Of a stretch of 5,517 nucleotides of DNA, positions 1 to 5,023 are shown piece by piece. The stretch lies in NCBI GenBank assembly GCA_007128515.1, contig SKXI01000129.1, forward strand, positions 1 to 5,517, read 5' to 3'. Position 1 is the stretch's first letter. The number at the start of each line of letters is the position of its first letter. The notes below the pieces were generated by a model. It was not told the origin of the DNA. It searched no databases and saw nothing but the letters and a program-made list of their open reading frames with translations. Source of the stretch: Halococcaceae archaeon (lineage in GTDB: Archaea > Halobacteriota > Halobacteria > Halobacteriales > Halalkalicoccaceae). The position numbers were made by a program, and so were the translations under genes.

Positions 1-223
1 CGTCGAGCAGCTCGTTCGTCGGGATGTCGCCCTCCGCGACCGAGCGTTCGAACCGGCGGATCGTGTGTCTGCCCTCCGCCCGGATGAAGACGACGCCGAG
101 CAGCGCCGTGAGCACCACCAGCAGGACGGTGAGCTGCCAGCCGAGCTGCCCGGCGACGAAGACGAGAAACAGCGCGTCGAGTAGGGGTATCAGCAACAGC
201 CCGGCGAGGAGCTTCTTCCACAT
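1..223 (-). CDS. FxsA family membrane protein (N-terminal 74 residues; gene runs off the left edge)
   Basis: The minus-strand frame opens with ATG at 223-221 and stays open to base 1, giving 74 residues that begin MWKKLLAGLLLIPLLD. Two hydrophobic stretches, about residues 5-24 and 30-48, look like membrane helices. Between and after them are features typical of the FxsA family: a G-W-x-L-T-V-L-L-V-V-L-T-A-L-L-G run, an R-A-E-G-R-H-T-I-R-R segment, and a P-T-N-E-L-L-D segment where the family usually continues into a conserved Gly-rich third helix (not in the window). FxsA (YtfE-unrelated, formerly YjeG in E. coli) is a small cytoplasmic-membrane protein; in E. coli its overproduction relieves F-plasmid exclusion of phage T7, and its normal role is unknown. 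A TTTT box lies about 27 bases before the ATG, consistent with a leaderless transcript. The gene is divergent from the DUF255 gene. Family assignment is fairly sure; function in archaea is not known. Confidence 0.82.
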   Translation of the reverse strand, partial: MWKKLLAGLLLIPLLDALFLVFVAGQLGWQLTVLLVVLTALLGVVFIRAEGRHTIRRFERSVAEGDIPTNELLD

Positions 224-248
224 ACCCCACCCTACCTGCCCCGGGTGC

Positions 249-260
249 AAAACGCTTTAT
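249..260. promoter_or_regulatory. Facing TATA-like boxes of the divergent FxsA/DUF255 promoters
   Basis: This 12-base AT-rich patch is the clearest one in the gap between the divergent genes. On the plus strand TTTAT at 256-260 lies 45-49 bases before the ATG at 305, which would give a transcript with a leader of about 20 bases. On the minus strand TTTT (bases 252-249) is centred about 27 bases before the ATG at 223, the spacing expected of a leaderless haloarchaeal transcript. The minus strand of the first box (ATAAA) could also serve. The positions are read directly from the sequence; promoter function is inferred. Confidence 0.45.
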
Positions 261-304
261 CCCCGAACCGCAGGGTCTTACCCCCTCGCGGCGGTAGCGG
301 GGAC

Positions 305-1912
305 ATGGACGACGCGTCGGGTCACGTCGAGTGGCGCGAGTGGGGCGAGGAGGCGTTCGCGGAGGCACGCGAGCGCGACTCCCCGATCCTGCTCTCGCTG
401 GTCGCCCACTGGTGTGCCGAGTGTCGCGAGATGGACGAGCGGACCTACGGCGACCCGAGCCTCGCCGCCCACGTCGGCGACTCGTTCGTTCCGATCAGGG
501 TCGACGTCGACGAGCGCCCCCGGGTCAGAGACCGCTACAACGTCGGCGGCTTCCCCTCCACGGTCTTTCTCACCCCGAGTGGAAAGGTGCTCACCGGCGC
601 GACCTACCTCGGTCCCGACGGCTTCCGGAGCGCTGTCGAGAGCGTTCGCGACCTCTGGAGCGAGCGCGGCGATGACGCTGGACGAGTCCCCCGAGCGCTC
701 GGAGGTGGCGACCCGCCGAGAGGCGAGGTCGGTCCCGAGATCGAGGCCCATGCGCTCGCGGCGGTCCGCGAGCACTTCGACGCCGAGAACGCCGGGTGGG
801 GGTCGGGCGCGAAGTTCCCCCTCCCCCGGACCGTCGAGTTCGCGCTCGCACGCGAACCGGAGCTGGCGACGGCGACGCTCGACGCGGTGACGGCCGCGCT
901 GCTCGACGAGTACGACGGGGGGGTCCACCGCTACGCCGCGACGCCGACCTGGGGGGAGGTCGCCACGGAGAAGCTCCTCGACACGAACGCGGGCGTCCTC
1001 CGCGCGTTCTCGAACGCCTACCTCGTCACCGGCGAGGACCGCTTTCGCGAGCGCGCCGAGCGGATCGTCGAGTACCTCACGACGACGCTCTGGACGGGCG
1101 AGGCGTTCGCCGCCAGCCAGGCGCCCGACGCGGCGTACTACCTGGGATCGGCGACCGACCGCGAGAGTCGCGAGGCGCCACCGGTCGATCGCTCGGTCTA
1201 CGCCGGGGCGAACGCGCTCGCGGTCGACGCGCTCTGTACGTACGCCGCGATCACCGACGACGAGCGGGCGAGACGGTACGCCGAGCGCGGGCTCTCGCAC
1301 CTCCTCGCCGAGTTCGTCGATGGGGGCGTCGTCGCCCACTGCGCGGGTGGAGACCGCGGCCTGCTGGAGGACCAGGGCCGGCTGCTGCAGGCGACGACCA
1401 CCGCCCACTCCGTGCTCGGCGACCGGGAGGCGCTCGGGATCGGTCGCGAGGTCGCCGACTGGACGATAGGGGCGCTCTTCGAGGACGGCTCGTTCGTCGA
1501 CGGTCGACCGGTCGGCCCGGGTCTGCTCGATCGGCCCCTGCAGCCCGTGGACACGACCGTCGAGGTGGCCGACGCGCTCTGTGACCTCGCGGTGCTCGCC
1601 GACGAGGTGCGGTACCGCGAGGTCGCCCAGGAGGCGATCGGGGCGTTCGCCGGGGCGAGCGACCGCCTGGGTGCCGAACTCGCGAGCTACGGTGCGGTCG
1701 GCGCCCGGCTCTGTACCGACCCGCTCGTGATCCGCGTCGAGGAGCCGGGAAGCGACCTCCACCGGGCGGCGCTCCGGATGGCCGACCACGAGAAGGTGGT
1801 GGTCCCGGGCTCCGACCTGACGGGCGCGGCGTGCGAACGTGGCGAGAGGCGGGTCGGTCCGGTCGGGACGGCGGCAGAACTGGAGGACTCCGTGGCCCGC
1901 CTACTGGAGTGA
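305..1912 (+). CDS. DUF255 / YyaL / SPATA20-type protein: thioredoxin-like domain plus helical toroid domain (short haloarchaeal form)
   Basis: This 535-residue protein belongs to the family with a Thioredox_DsbH/DUF255 N-terminal domain and an (alpha/alpha)6-like C-terminal domain (bacterial YyaL, human SPATA20). The biochemical role is unknown; a redox or sugar-related role has been suggested for the family. Visible marks are W36-C-A-E-C40 as the thioredoxin-type CxxC site, V-D-V-D-E-R-P at 67-73, and G-G-F-P-S-T-V-F at 81-88 with the likely cis-proline P84. G-W-G-S-G-A-K-F-P at 164-172 and G-G-V-H-R-Y at 205-210 also match family signatures, as does E-K-L-L-D-T-N-A at 222-229, the counterpart of the family FEKMLYDNA motif. 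Usual members have about 650-720 residues; here the part after about residue 279 looks shortened and the usual W-N-x-L-M motif is replaced by A-G-A-N-A-L. An in-frame GTG at 245 is open, but it lies upstream of the TTTAT box, so ATG 305 is preferred. No signal peptide is seen, so the protein is probably cytoplasmic. Confidence 0.85.
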   Translation: MDDASGHVEWREWGEEAFAEARERDSPILLSLVAHWCAECREMDERTYGDPSLAAHVGDSFVPIRVDVDERPRVRDRYNVGGFPSTVFLTPSGKVLTGATYLGPDGFRSAVESVRDLWSERGDDAGRVPRALGGGDPPRGEVGPEIEAHALAAVREHFDAENAGWGSGAKFPLPRTVEFALAREPELATATLDAVTAALLDEYDGGVHRYAATPTWGEVATEKLLDTNAGVLRAFSNAYLVTGEDRFRERAERIVEYLTTTLWTGEAFAASQAPDAAYYLGSATDRESREAPPVDRSVYAGANALAVDALCTYAAITDDERARRYAERGLSHLLAEFVDGGVVAHCAGGDRGLLEDQGRLLQATTTAHSVLGDREALGIGREVADWTIGALFEDGSFVDGRPVGPGLLDRPLQPVDTTVEVADALCDLAVLADEVRYREVAQEAIGAFAGASDRLGAELASYGAVGARLCTDPLVIRVEEPGSDLHRAALRMADHEKVVVPGSDLTGAACERGERRVGPVGTAAELEDSVARLLE

Positions 1913-1926
1913 CAACAGGCACAGCG

Positions 1927-1931
1927 TTTAT
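1927..1931 (+). promoter_or_regulatory. TATA box of the TrmB-type regulator gene (leaderless)
   Basis: TTTAT is centred 28 bases before the ATG at 1957, in the 44-base gap after the DUF255 stop codon. This spacing fits a leaderless transcript starting at or next to the ATG, which is common in haloarchaea. It also argues against the in-frame ATG at 1930, which lies inside the box. The regulator can therefore be transcribed on its own as well as by read-through from the upstream gene. Confidence 0.55.
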
Positions 1932-1953
1932 GTATGTCGATCGAGTCGATACA
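1931..1953. promoter_or_regulatory. Candidate operator: inverted repeat just downstream of the regulator TATA box
   Basis: TGTAT at 1931-1935 is repeated inverted as ATACA at 1949-1953, with a 13-base spacer that holds the perfect 8-base palindrome TCGATCGA at 1937-1944. The element fills the space between the TATA box and the presumed transcription start, where a bound protein would block RNA polymerase. Binding by the downstream regulator (self-repression) is an inference. The arms are short, and TCGA-rich sequence is common in haloarchaea, so chance is a real alternative. Confidence 0.3.
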
Positions 1954-1956
1954 GCA

Positions 1957-2760
1957 ATGGCTAGTCTCAGAGATCTCGGACTCTCGGAGTACGAAGCCCG
2001 CGTTTACCGTACCTTGCTCTCGACCGGACCGACAACCGCGAAGGAGTTGTCACGAACGAGCGAGGTGCCGATGGGGCGGATCTACGACGTGCTCAACGGG
2101 CTCGAGGGACAGAACCTGGTCCGCAGTCAGACCGCGAGCCGCCCGAAGAAGTACATGGCGGTCGAGCCGGGGACGGCGCTCTCGCGCCTGCTCGACGACA
2201 AGCGGCGCGAGCTGGAGGAGACGATCGGACAGTACGAGGAGATCGTCGACCAGCTCGAGGGCGAACTCGAGTCCGCCGACCCCGTCGAGGAGCAGTTCTG
2301 GACCGCGGCGGTTGGCGAGGCGGAGACGATCGATCTGCTGCTCGAACGGCTCTCGGCCGCCGACGAGCGGATCGTGATGATCGCCGCGGGGACCACTCCC
2401 CAGTTCGACCTCGGCGAGGTCGGCGACGTGGTGGCCGAGACGCTCGAGGAGGCCACAGAGCGCGGCGTCGACGTCTCGGTGCTGATGACGCCGGGACTGG
2501 TCGACTCGCTCCCGGAGAGCGTCGGCGAGCGCTACCGCGAACGGCTCTCGGATCACCCACGATTCGCGGTCCGAACGACCGACGAACTCGACGGGACGTT
2601 CAACATCATCGACGACGGCGAGGTCGTCATCCAGGTGGCGAACCCGCTCCGACCGGGCGAGGTGTTCGCGATGATCGACCTCAAGGACCCCGAGTTCGCC
2701 ACGGACGTCCACGAGGAGTTCGCCCCGCGCTGGGAGGAGGCGACGCCGCTGTCGTTCTAA
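1957..2760 (+). CDS. TrmB family winged-helix transcriptional regulator
   Basis: This cytoplasmic DNA-binding protein has 267 residues. Residues 1-75 form the TrmB winged helix-turn-helix: L-G-L-S-E-Y-E-A-R-V-Y at 7-17, then T-A-K-E-L-S-R at 27-33, a recognition helix region V-P-M-G-R-I-Y-D-V-L at 37-46, and a basic wing S-R-P-K-K-Y at 61-66. Residues about 78-106 are charged and helical, consistent with a dimerising coiled coil. Residues about 112-267 are the effector-sensing domain of the family, including E-Q-F-W-T-A at 112-117 and F-A-M-I-D-L-K-D at 237-244. Full TrmB proteins such as that of Thermococcus have about 340 residues, so this is a shorter form lacking the final sugar-binding portion. 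ATG 1957 was chosen because the TATA box sits 28 bases before it and the resulting N-terminus (MASLRDLGLSEYEAR) is typical of haloarchaeal members. TrmB proteins control sugar and central metabolism; in Halobacterium salinarum one coordinates gluconeogenesis and cofactor genes. Whether this is that ortholog or a paralog cannot be decided here. Confidence 0.88.
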   Translation: MASLRDLGLSEYEARVYRTLLSTGPTTAKELSRTSEVPMGRIYDVLNGLEGQNLVRSQTASRPKKYMAVEPGTALSRLLDDKRRELEETIGQYEEIVDQLEGELESADPVEEQFWTAAVGEAETIDLLLERLSAADERIVMIAAGTTPQFDLGEVGDVVAETLEEATERGVDVSVLMTPGLVDSLPESVGERYRERLSDHPRFAVRTTDELDGTFNIIDDGEVVIQVANPLRPGEVFAMIDLKDPEFATDVHEEFAPRWEEATPLSF

Positions 2761-2833
2761 GTCCGCGGACGACGGCGCCACGGGCCGGGAGGTGACGGTC
2801 GGCACGCGGTAGCCGCTCGGGCGACAACCGGTG
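2761..2833. other. Convergent intergenic gap with a 10-base palindrome
   Basis: These 73 bases separate the stop codons of the regulator (plus strand) and mptA (minus strand). They start with a perfect 10-base palindrome, GTCCGCGGAC at 2761-2770, directly after the regulator TAA. Further on, a short GCGG-TAG-CCGC hairpin can form near 2806-2816. Neither is followed by a T tract on either strand, so a conventional archaeal oligo-T terminator is not evident. No gene fits here. Confidence 0.4.
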
Positions 2834-3784
2834 CTAGTCGTCGTCCGCCGGCAGTGCCGCGCCGTTCATCTCGGAGCGGAGCATCCCGTACTCGGCGACG
2901 CGCTCGGCGTGGGCGTTGTGCTGGTGGATCGACTCGTCGTTCGACTGCTTCATCGTCACGACCGCGCTGTCCGGCAGGTCGGGGAACTCACGCACGACGC
3001 CCTCGGCCATCGAGCGCACGCAGTCCTCGACGAACTTCGCGTTCGAGTGGCTCTCGAAGGTCATGTGGTCCTCGTCCGGCCGCTTCGCGAGGTTGTAGAT
3101 CCGCGCGCTCATCGACGACCGGGCGACGTCGATCAGCTCGATCAGGTCGACCTCGGGTGCGCCTTCGCTCTCGACGACGAGCGTCGCGTGCCCGCGCTGG
3201 GAGTGACCCGGCTGGGGGACCCGATCGAGGAAGGACTCGATCGTCTCGTCGTCGACGCCGAGGTCGACGAGCGTGTCGCGGGCGCGTACCGCGGACATCC
3301 CCTGCGAGCAGGGACAGACAGTCATCCCGGTCACGCGGGTCCCGATGCGCTCTCTGGTCCCCTCCTGGGTCGCGACCGCGCCCGCGATGATGTCGACGGT
3401 CCCCTGTGTCTCGCGGCCGGTCGCAGGCGTCTCGTCCCGGGTGACGAACTCCGCCTCCATACGGACCTCGGCCTGGGTGGTGTAGTCGTGTCTCGAGAGC
3501 AGCCGTTCCGCGGCGTCGCCACAGACGTCCTCGACGCGGTAGGTCTCCTCCCTGACCGCGTCCTCCAGGACCTCGTTGACGACCTCCATGTTCCGGCTCA
3601 TGTCGGCACCCTTGCGCCAGCTCGGCAGGTCGACGAAGACCTCGAACTCCGCCATCAGCACGATCGGGCGGTCGTCGGCGCGGGCGAGTTTCACGAGCTT
3701 CTCGACGCCCGTGACCCCGACCTGGCTCAGACCGACCGTGACCTCGGGTCGGCTGGCCTGTACGTCCGGCAGTTGTCGACTCAT
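2834..3784 (-). CDS. mptA: GTP cyclohydrolase MptA (Fe(II)-dependent, type IB / FolE2 family)
   Basis: MptA converts GTP to 7,8-dihydroneopterin 2',3'-cyclic phosphate, the first step of archaeal pterin synthesis. In haloarchaea, genetic work in Haloferax volcanii links this enzyme to both folate and the archaeosine (G+) tRNA modification. The 316-residue protein has the family signatures in order: L-P-D-V-Q at its start, an [18 protein letters not shown] block at 50-67, T-V-C-P-C-S-Q at 155-161 with C157 and C159, G-H-S-Q-R-G-H at 193-199, and [17 protein letters not shown] at 278-294. The Cys and His residues in these blocks are the likely metal and catalytic positions. Two ATG codons are possible, 3790 and 3784; I chose 3784 because the resulting MSRQLPDVQ start matches the usual haloarchaeal form, but two extra residues cannot be excluded. 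The gene follows nadK by 47 bases and may be co-transcribed with it. Confidence 0.93.
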   Translation of the reverse strand: MSRQLPDVQASRPEVTVGLSQVGVTGVEKLVKLARADDRPIVLMAEFEVFVDLPSWRKGADMSRNMEVVNEVLEDAVREETYRVEDVCGDAAERLLSRHDYTTQAEVRMEAEFVTRDETPATGRETQGTVDIIAGAVATQEGTRERIGTRVTGMTVCPCSQGMSAVRARDTLVDLGVDDETIESFLDRVPQPGHSQRGHATLVVESEGAPEVDLIELIDVARSSMSARIYNLAKRPDEDHMTFESHSNAKFVEDCVRSMAEGVVREFPDLPDSAVVTMKQSNDESIHQHNAHAERVAEYGMLRSEMNGAALPADDD

Positions 3785-3810
3785 CGTCATACTATACGGA
3801 CGTTCGCCGG

Positions 3811-3830
3811 TTCAACGTTTCCCTTTACTA
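3811..3830 (-). promoter_or_regulatory. Possible weak promoter upstream of mptA
   Basis: Read on the minus strand, TAGTAAAG (3830-3823) and AAACGTTGAA (3820-3811) are the AT-rich patches in the nadK-mptA gap. The first would place a start site near 3799, giving a short leader; the second lies 21-36 bases before the two candidate ATG codons. Neither matches the TTTAWA consensus well, so mptA may depend mostly on read-through from nadK. Confidence 0.25.
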
Positions 3831-3831
3831 G

Positions 3832-4656
3832 TCAGTCTAGCTTCCCCAGCGCCTCGAAGAAGTCGACCTCCGGACCCGCCATCCGGACCGGCTCGTCGGC
3901 GTGTGACACCCGGATTCGTTCCGGCGGTTCCACCCGTCGACGTCGTCGGCCGTCGGCGATCGCGTAGGCCACCTCGGCGTCGTCAACCCGGACCGTGATC
4001 TCCCGTCCCGCCGGGATCAGGAGGGGGGGCATCGACTCCCGGGCACACATCTCGGTGACGAGGACCCCGTCGATGCCGGGGTGGACCAGCGGGCCCCCCT
4101 CGCTCAGGTTGTACGCGGTCGACCCGGTCGGCGTGGCGAGCAACACGCCGTCGGCGTGGCCGCCGGTGTAGAGCGAGCCGTCGACTCTGACCTCGACCGA
4201 GAGTCCCCCGCCGGTGCCCCGCTGAGGCCCGCAGACCGTGATCTCGTTCAGCGCCGGCGGGAGCGACCAGCCATCCCCCGCGGCTGCCAACCGGGAGACC
4301 ACCCGCGAACGGACCTCGCCGGTCTCCTCGTACTGCTCGAACGCGGTTCGAACGGCCGAGAGGGCCTCGTCGGGGCCGACGGCGTTGAGGAAGCCGACCT
4401 CGCCGAGGTTCACCCCGAGGATCGGCGTGTCGCCGACCTCCCTGGCGGTGAAGAGGAAGGTGCCGTCGCCGCCGATCGAGACCACGAGGTCACAGCCACG
4501 CATCGCCTCGGGGGGAACGCCCCCCTCGTCGAGCGCCGTCGCCGTCGTCTCGTCGATGCGGACCGTCGCCTCCTCCCCCTCGAGCGTTCGCCGGAGCTCC
4601 TCGGCGAGGTAGGCCGCCCGCGGGTTCTCCCGTTTGGCGACGATCCCGACGTCCAT
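3832..4656 (-). CDS. nadK: NAD kinase (NAD+/NADH kinase)
   Basis: This cytoplasmic enzyme phosphorylates NAD+ at the 2' hydroxyl of its adenosine ribose to make NADP+, the sole de novo source of NADP(H). The 274-residue length is normal for the family. The N-terminus (MDVGIVAKRENPRA) is a typical nucleotide-fold strand. The G-G-D-G-T motif is at 62-66 with catalytic D64, followed by L-G-V-N-L-G-E-V-G-F-L-N at 80-91, the N-E pair at 137-138 that contacts NAD, and T-P-T-G-S-T-A-Y at 175-182. The C-terminal part (about 150-260) is the family beta-sandwich, ending with D-G-R-x(4)-V-E-P-P. A run of five arginines at 237-241 is unusual in this acidic protein. The ATG at 4656 directly precedes the conserved first strand, so the start is secure. 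The gene lies 37 bases after the small membrane protein and a TTTT box sits at leaderless spacing, so it may be read both from the upstream operon and from its own promoter. Confidence 0.95.
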   Translation of the reverse strand: MDVGIVAKRENPRAAYLAEELRRTLEGEEATVRIDETTATALDEGGVPPEAMRGCDLVVSIGGDGTFLFTAREVGDTPILGVNLGEVGFLNAVGPDEALSAVRTAFEQYEETGEVRSRVVSRLAAAGDGWSLPPALNEITVCGPQRGTGGGLSVEVRVDGSLYTGGHADGVLLATPTGSTAYNLSEGGPLVHPGIDGVLVTEMCARESMPPLLIPAGREITVRVDDAEVAYAIADGRRRRRVEPPERIRVSHADEPVRMAGPEVDFFEALGKLD

Positions 4657-4681
4657 AGCCGACTCTCTCGCCCCGGGGTGG

Positions 4682-4685
4682 AAAA
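4682..4685 (-). promoter_or_regulatory. Possible TATA-like box of nadK
   Basis: On the minus strand, GCTTTTCC is centred about 27 bases before the nadK ATG, in the 37-base gap after the membrane-protein stop codon. The spacing fits a leaderless haloarchaeal transcript and resembles the TTTT box proposed for the FxsA gene. The same T run could instead end transcripts coming from the upstream acylase/membrane-protein pair; the sequence alone does not separate the two. Confidence 0.3.
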
Positions 4686-4693
4686 GCCCACCG

Positions 4694-5023
4694 CTACCGT
4701 ATCAGTCGGGCGAGCGAGCCGAGAAGCGAGAGCCCGATCGGGATAGCGAGCATGAGCGCGAGGAGTTCGCCGCTCGCGAGGGCCACCGAGAGCGCACCCG
4801 CCGCCCAGAGCTGGACGAAGAAGACGACGATCCCGCCGAGGGCGAATCCGAGCGCGTTCGCGAGCGCTCGTTTCACCGTCGGCGCGAGCAGACCGATCGC
4901 GACCCCTCCAGCGAGGAAGGCGCTCCAGTGAAACAGCGCGAGACCGAGGCCGAGTGCCACGACGAGCGCCGTCGCAGCGGCATTCGCGAGTGGGCTCTCG
5001 CGGACGGTCTCGAGCCGGCTCAT
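4694..5023 (-). CDS. Small hydrophobic membrane protein of unknown function
   Basis: I do not recognise the family of this 109-residue protein. It starts MSRLETVRESPLANA and has a short polar N-terminus, then hydrophobic segments at about 14-31, 34-50, 56-80 and 86-106, so three to four membrane helices are likely. A single charged loop lies near 51-53 (K-R), and the protein ends A-R-L-I-R. Under the positive-inside rule, the N- and C-terminal arginines would face the cytoplasm, which fits an even number of helices. Its ATG overlaps the stop codon of the acylase gene in ATGA (5023-5020), and a purine-rich GAGGGGG sequence lies just upstream on the minus strand as a possible ribosome binding site. 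This indicates translational coupling with the acylase. The reading frame is open much further upstream (to 5422), but that part overlaps the acylase out of frame and is not used. A real gene is likely because hydrophobicity is continuous and its boundaries fit the operon. Confidence 0.72.
   Translation of the reverse strand: MSRLETVRESPLANAAATALVVALGLGLALFHWSAFLAGGVAIGLLAPTVKRALANALGFALGGIVVFFVQLWAAGALSVALASGELLALMLAIPIGLSLLGSLARLIR

Noticed and set aside
245..304. GTG at 245 as start of the DUF255 protein, adding 20 residues
   Set aside because: The TTTAT box at 256-260 would lie inside the coding region, and the added residues look like untranslated sequence (MQNALSPNRRVLPPRGGSGD).
278..1789. 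503-codon open frame on the minus strand opposite the DUF255 gene
   Set aside because: Its translation is rich in Arg, Val and Gly in a pattern typical of an antisense shadow in GC-rich DNA. It matches no family I know, and the plus-strand protein has clear family motifs throughout.
1831..1956. Upstream starts for the TrmB-type regulator (GTG/ATG at 1831 or ATG at 1930)
   Set aside because: The first overlaps the DUF255 gene out of frame and the second lies within the TATA box; ATG 1957 has leaderless spacing and a family-like N-terminus.
2831..3967. 378-codon plus-strand frame opposite mptA and the end of nadK
   Set aside because: It crosses two well-supported minus-strand genes, has no promoter, and its composition (many Arg, His, Asp, Val) is that of an antisense shadow.
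4682..4690. T run as a definite terminator of the acylase/membrane-protein transcript
   Set aside because: Only four T residues with no strong preceding stem. The spacing to the nadK ATG fits a TATA-like box at least as well, so I kept only a low-confidence promoter call.
4081..4746. 221-codon plus-strand frame opposite nadK
   Set aside because: nadK has every expected motif on the other strand; this frame shows no domain and runs into the membrane-protein gene.
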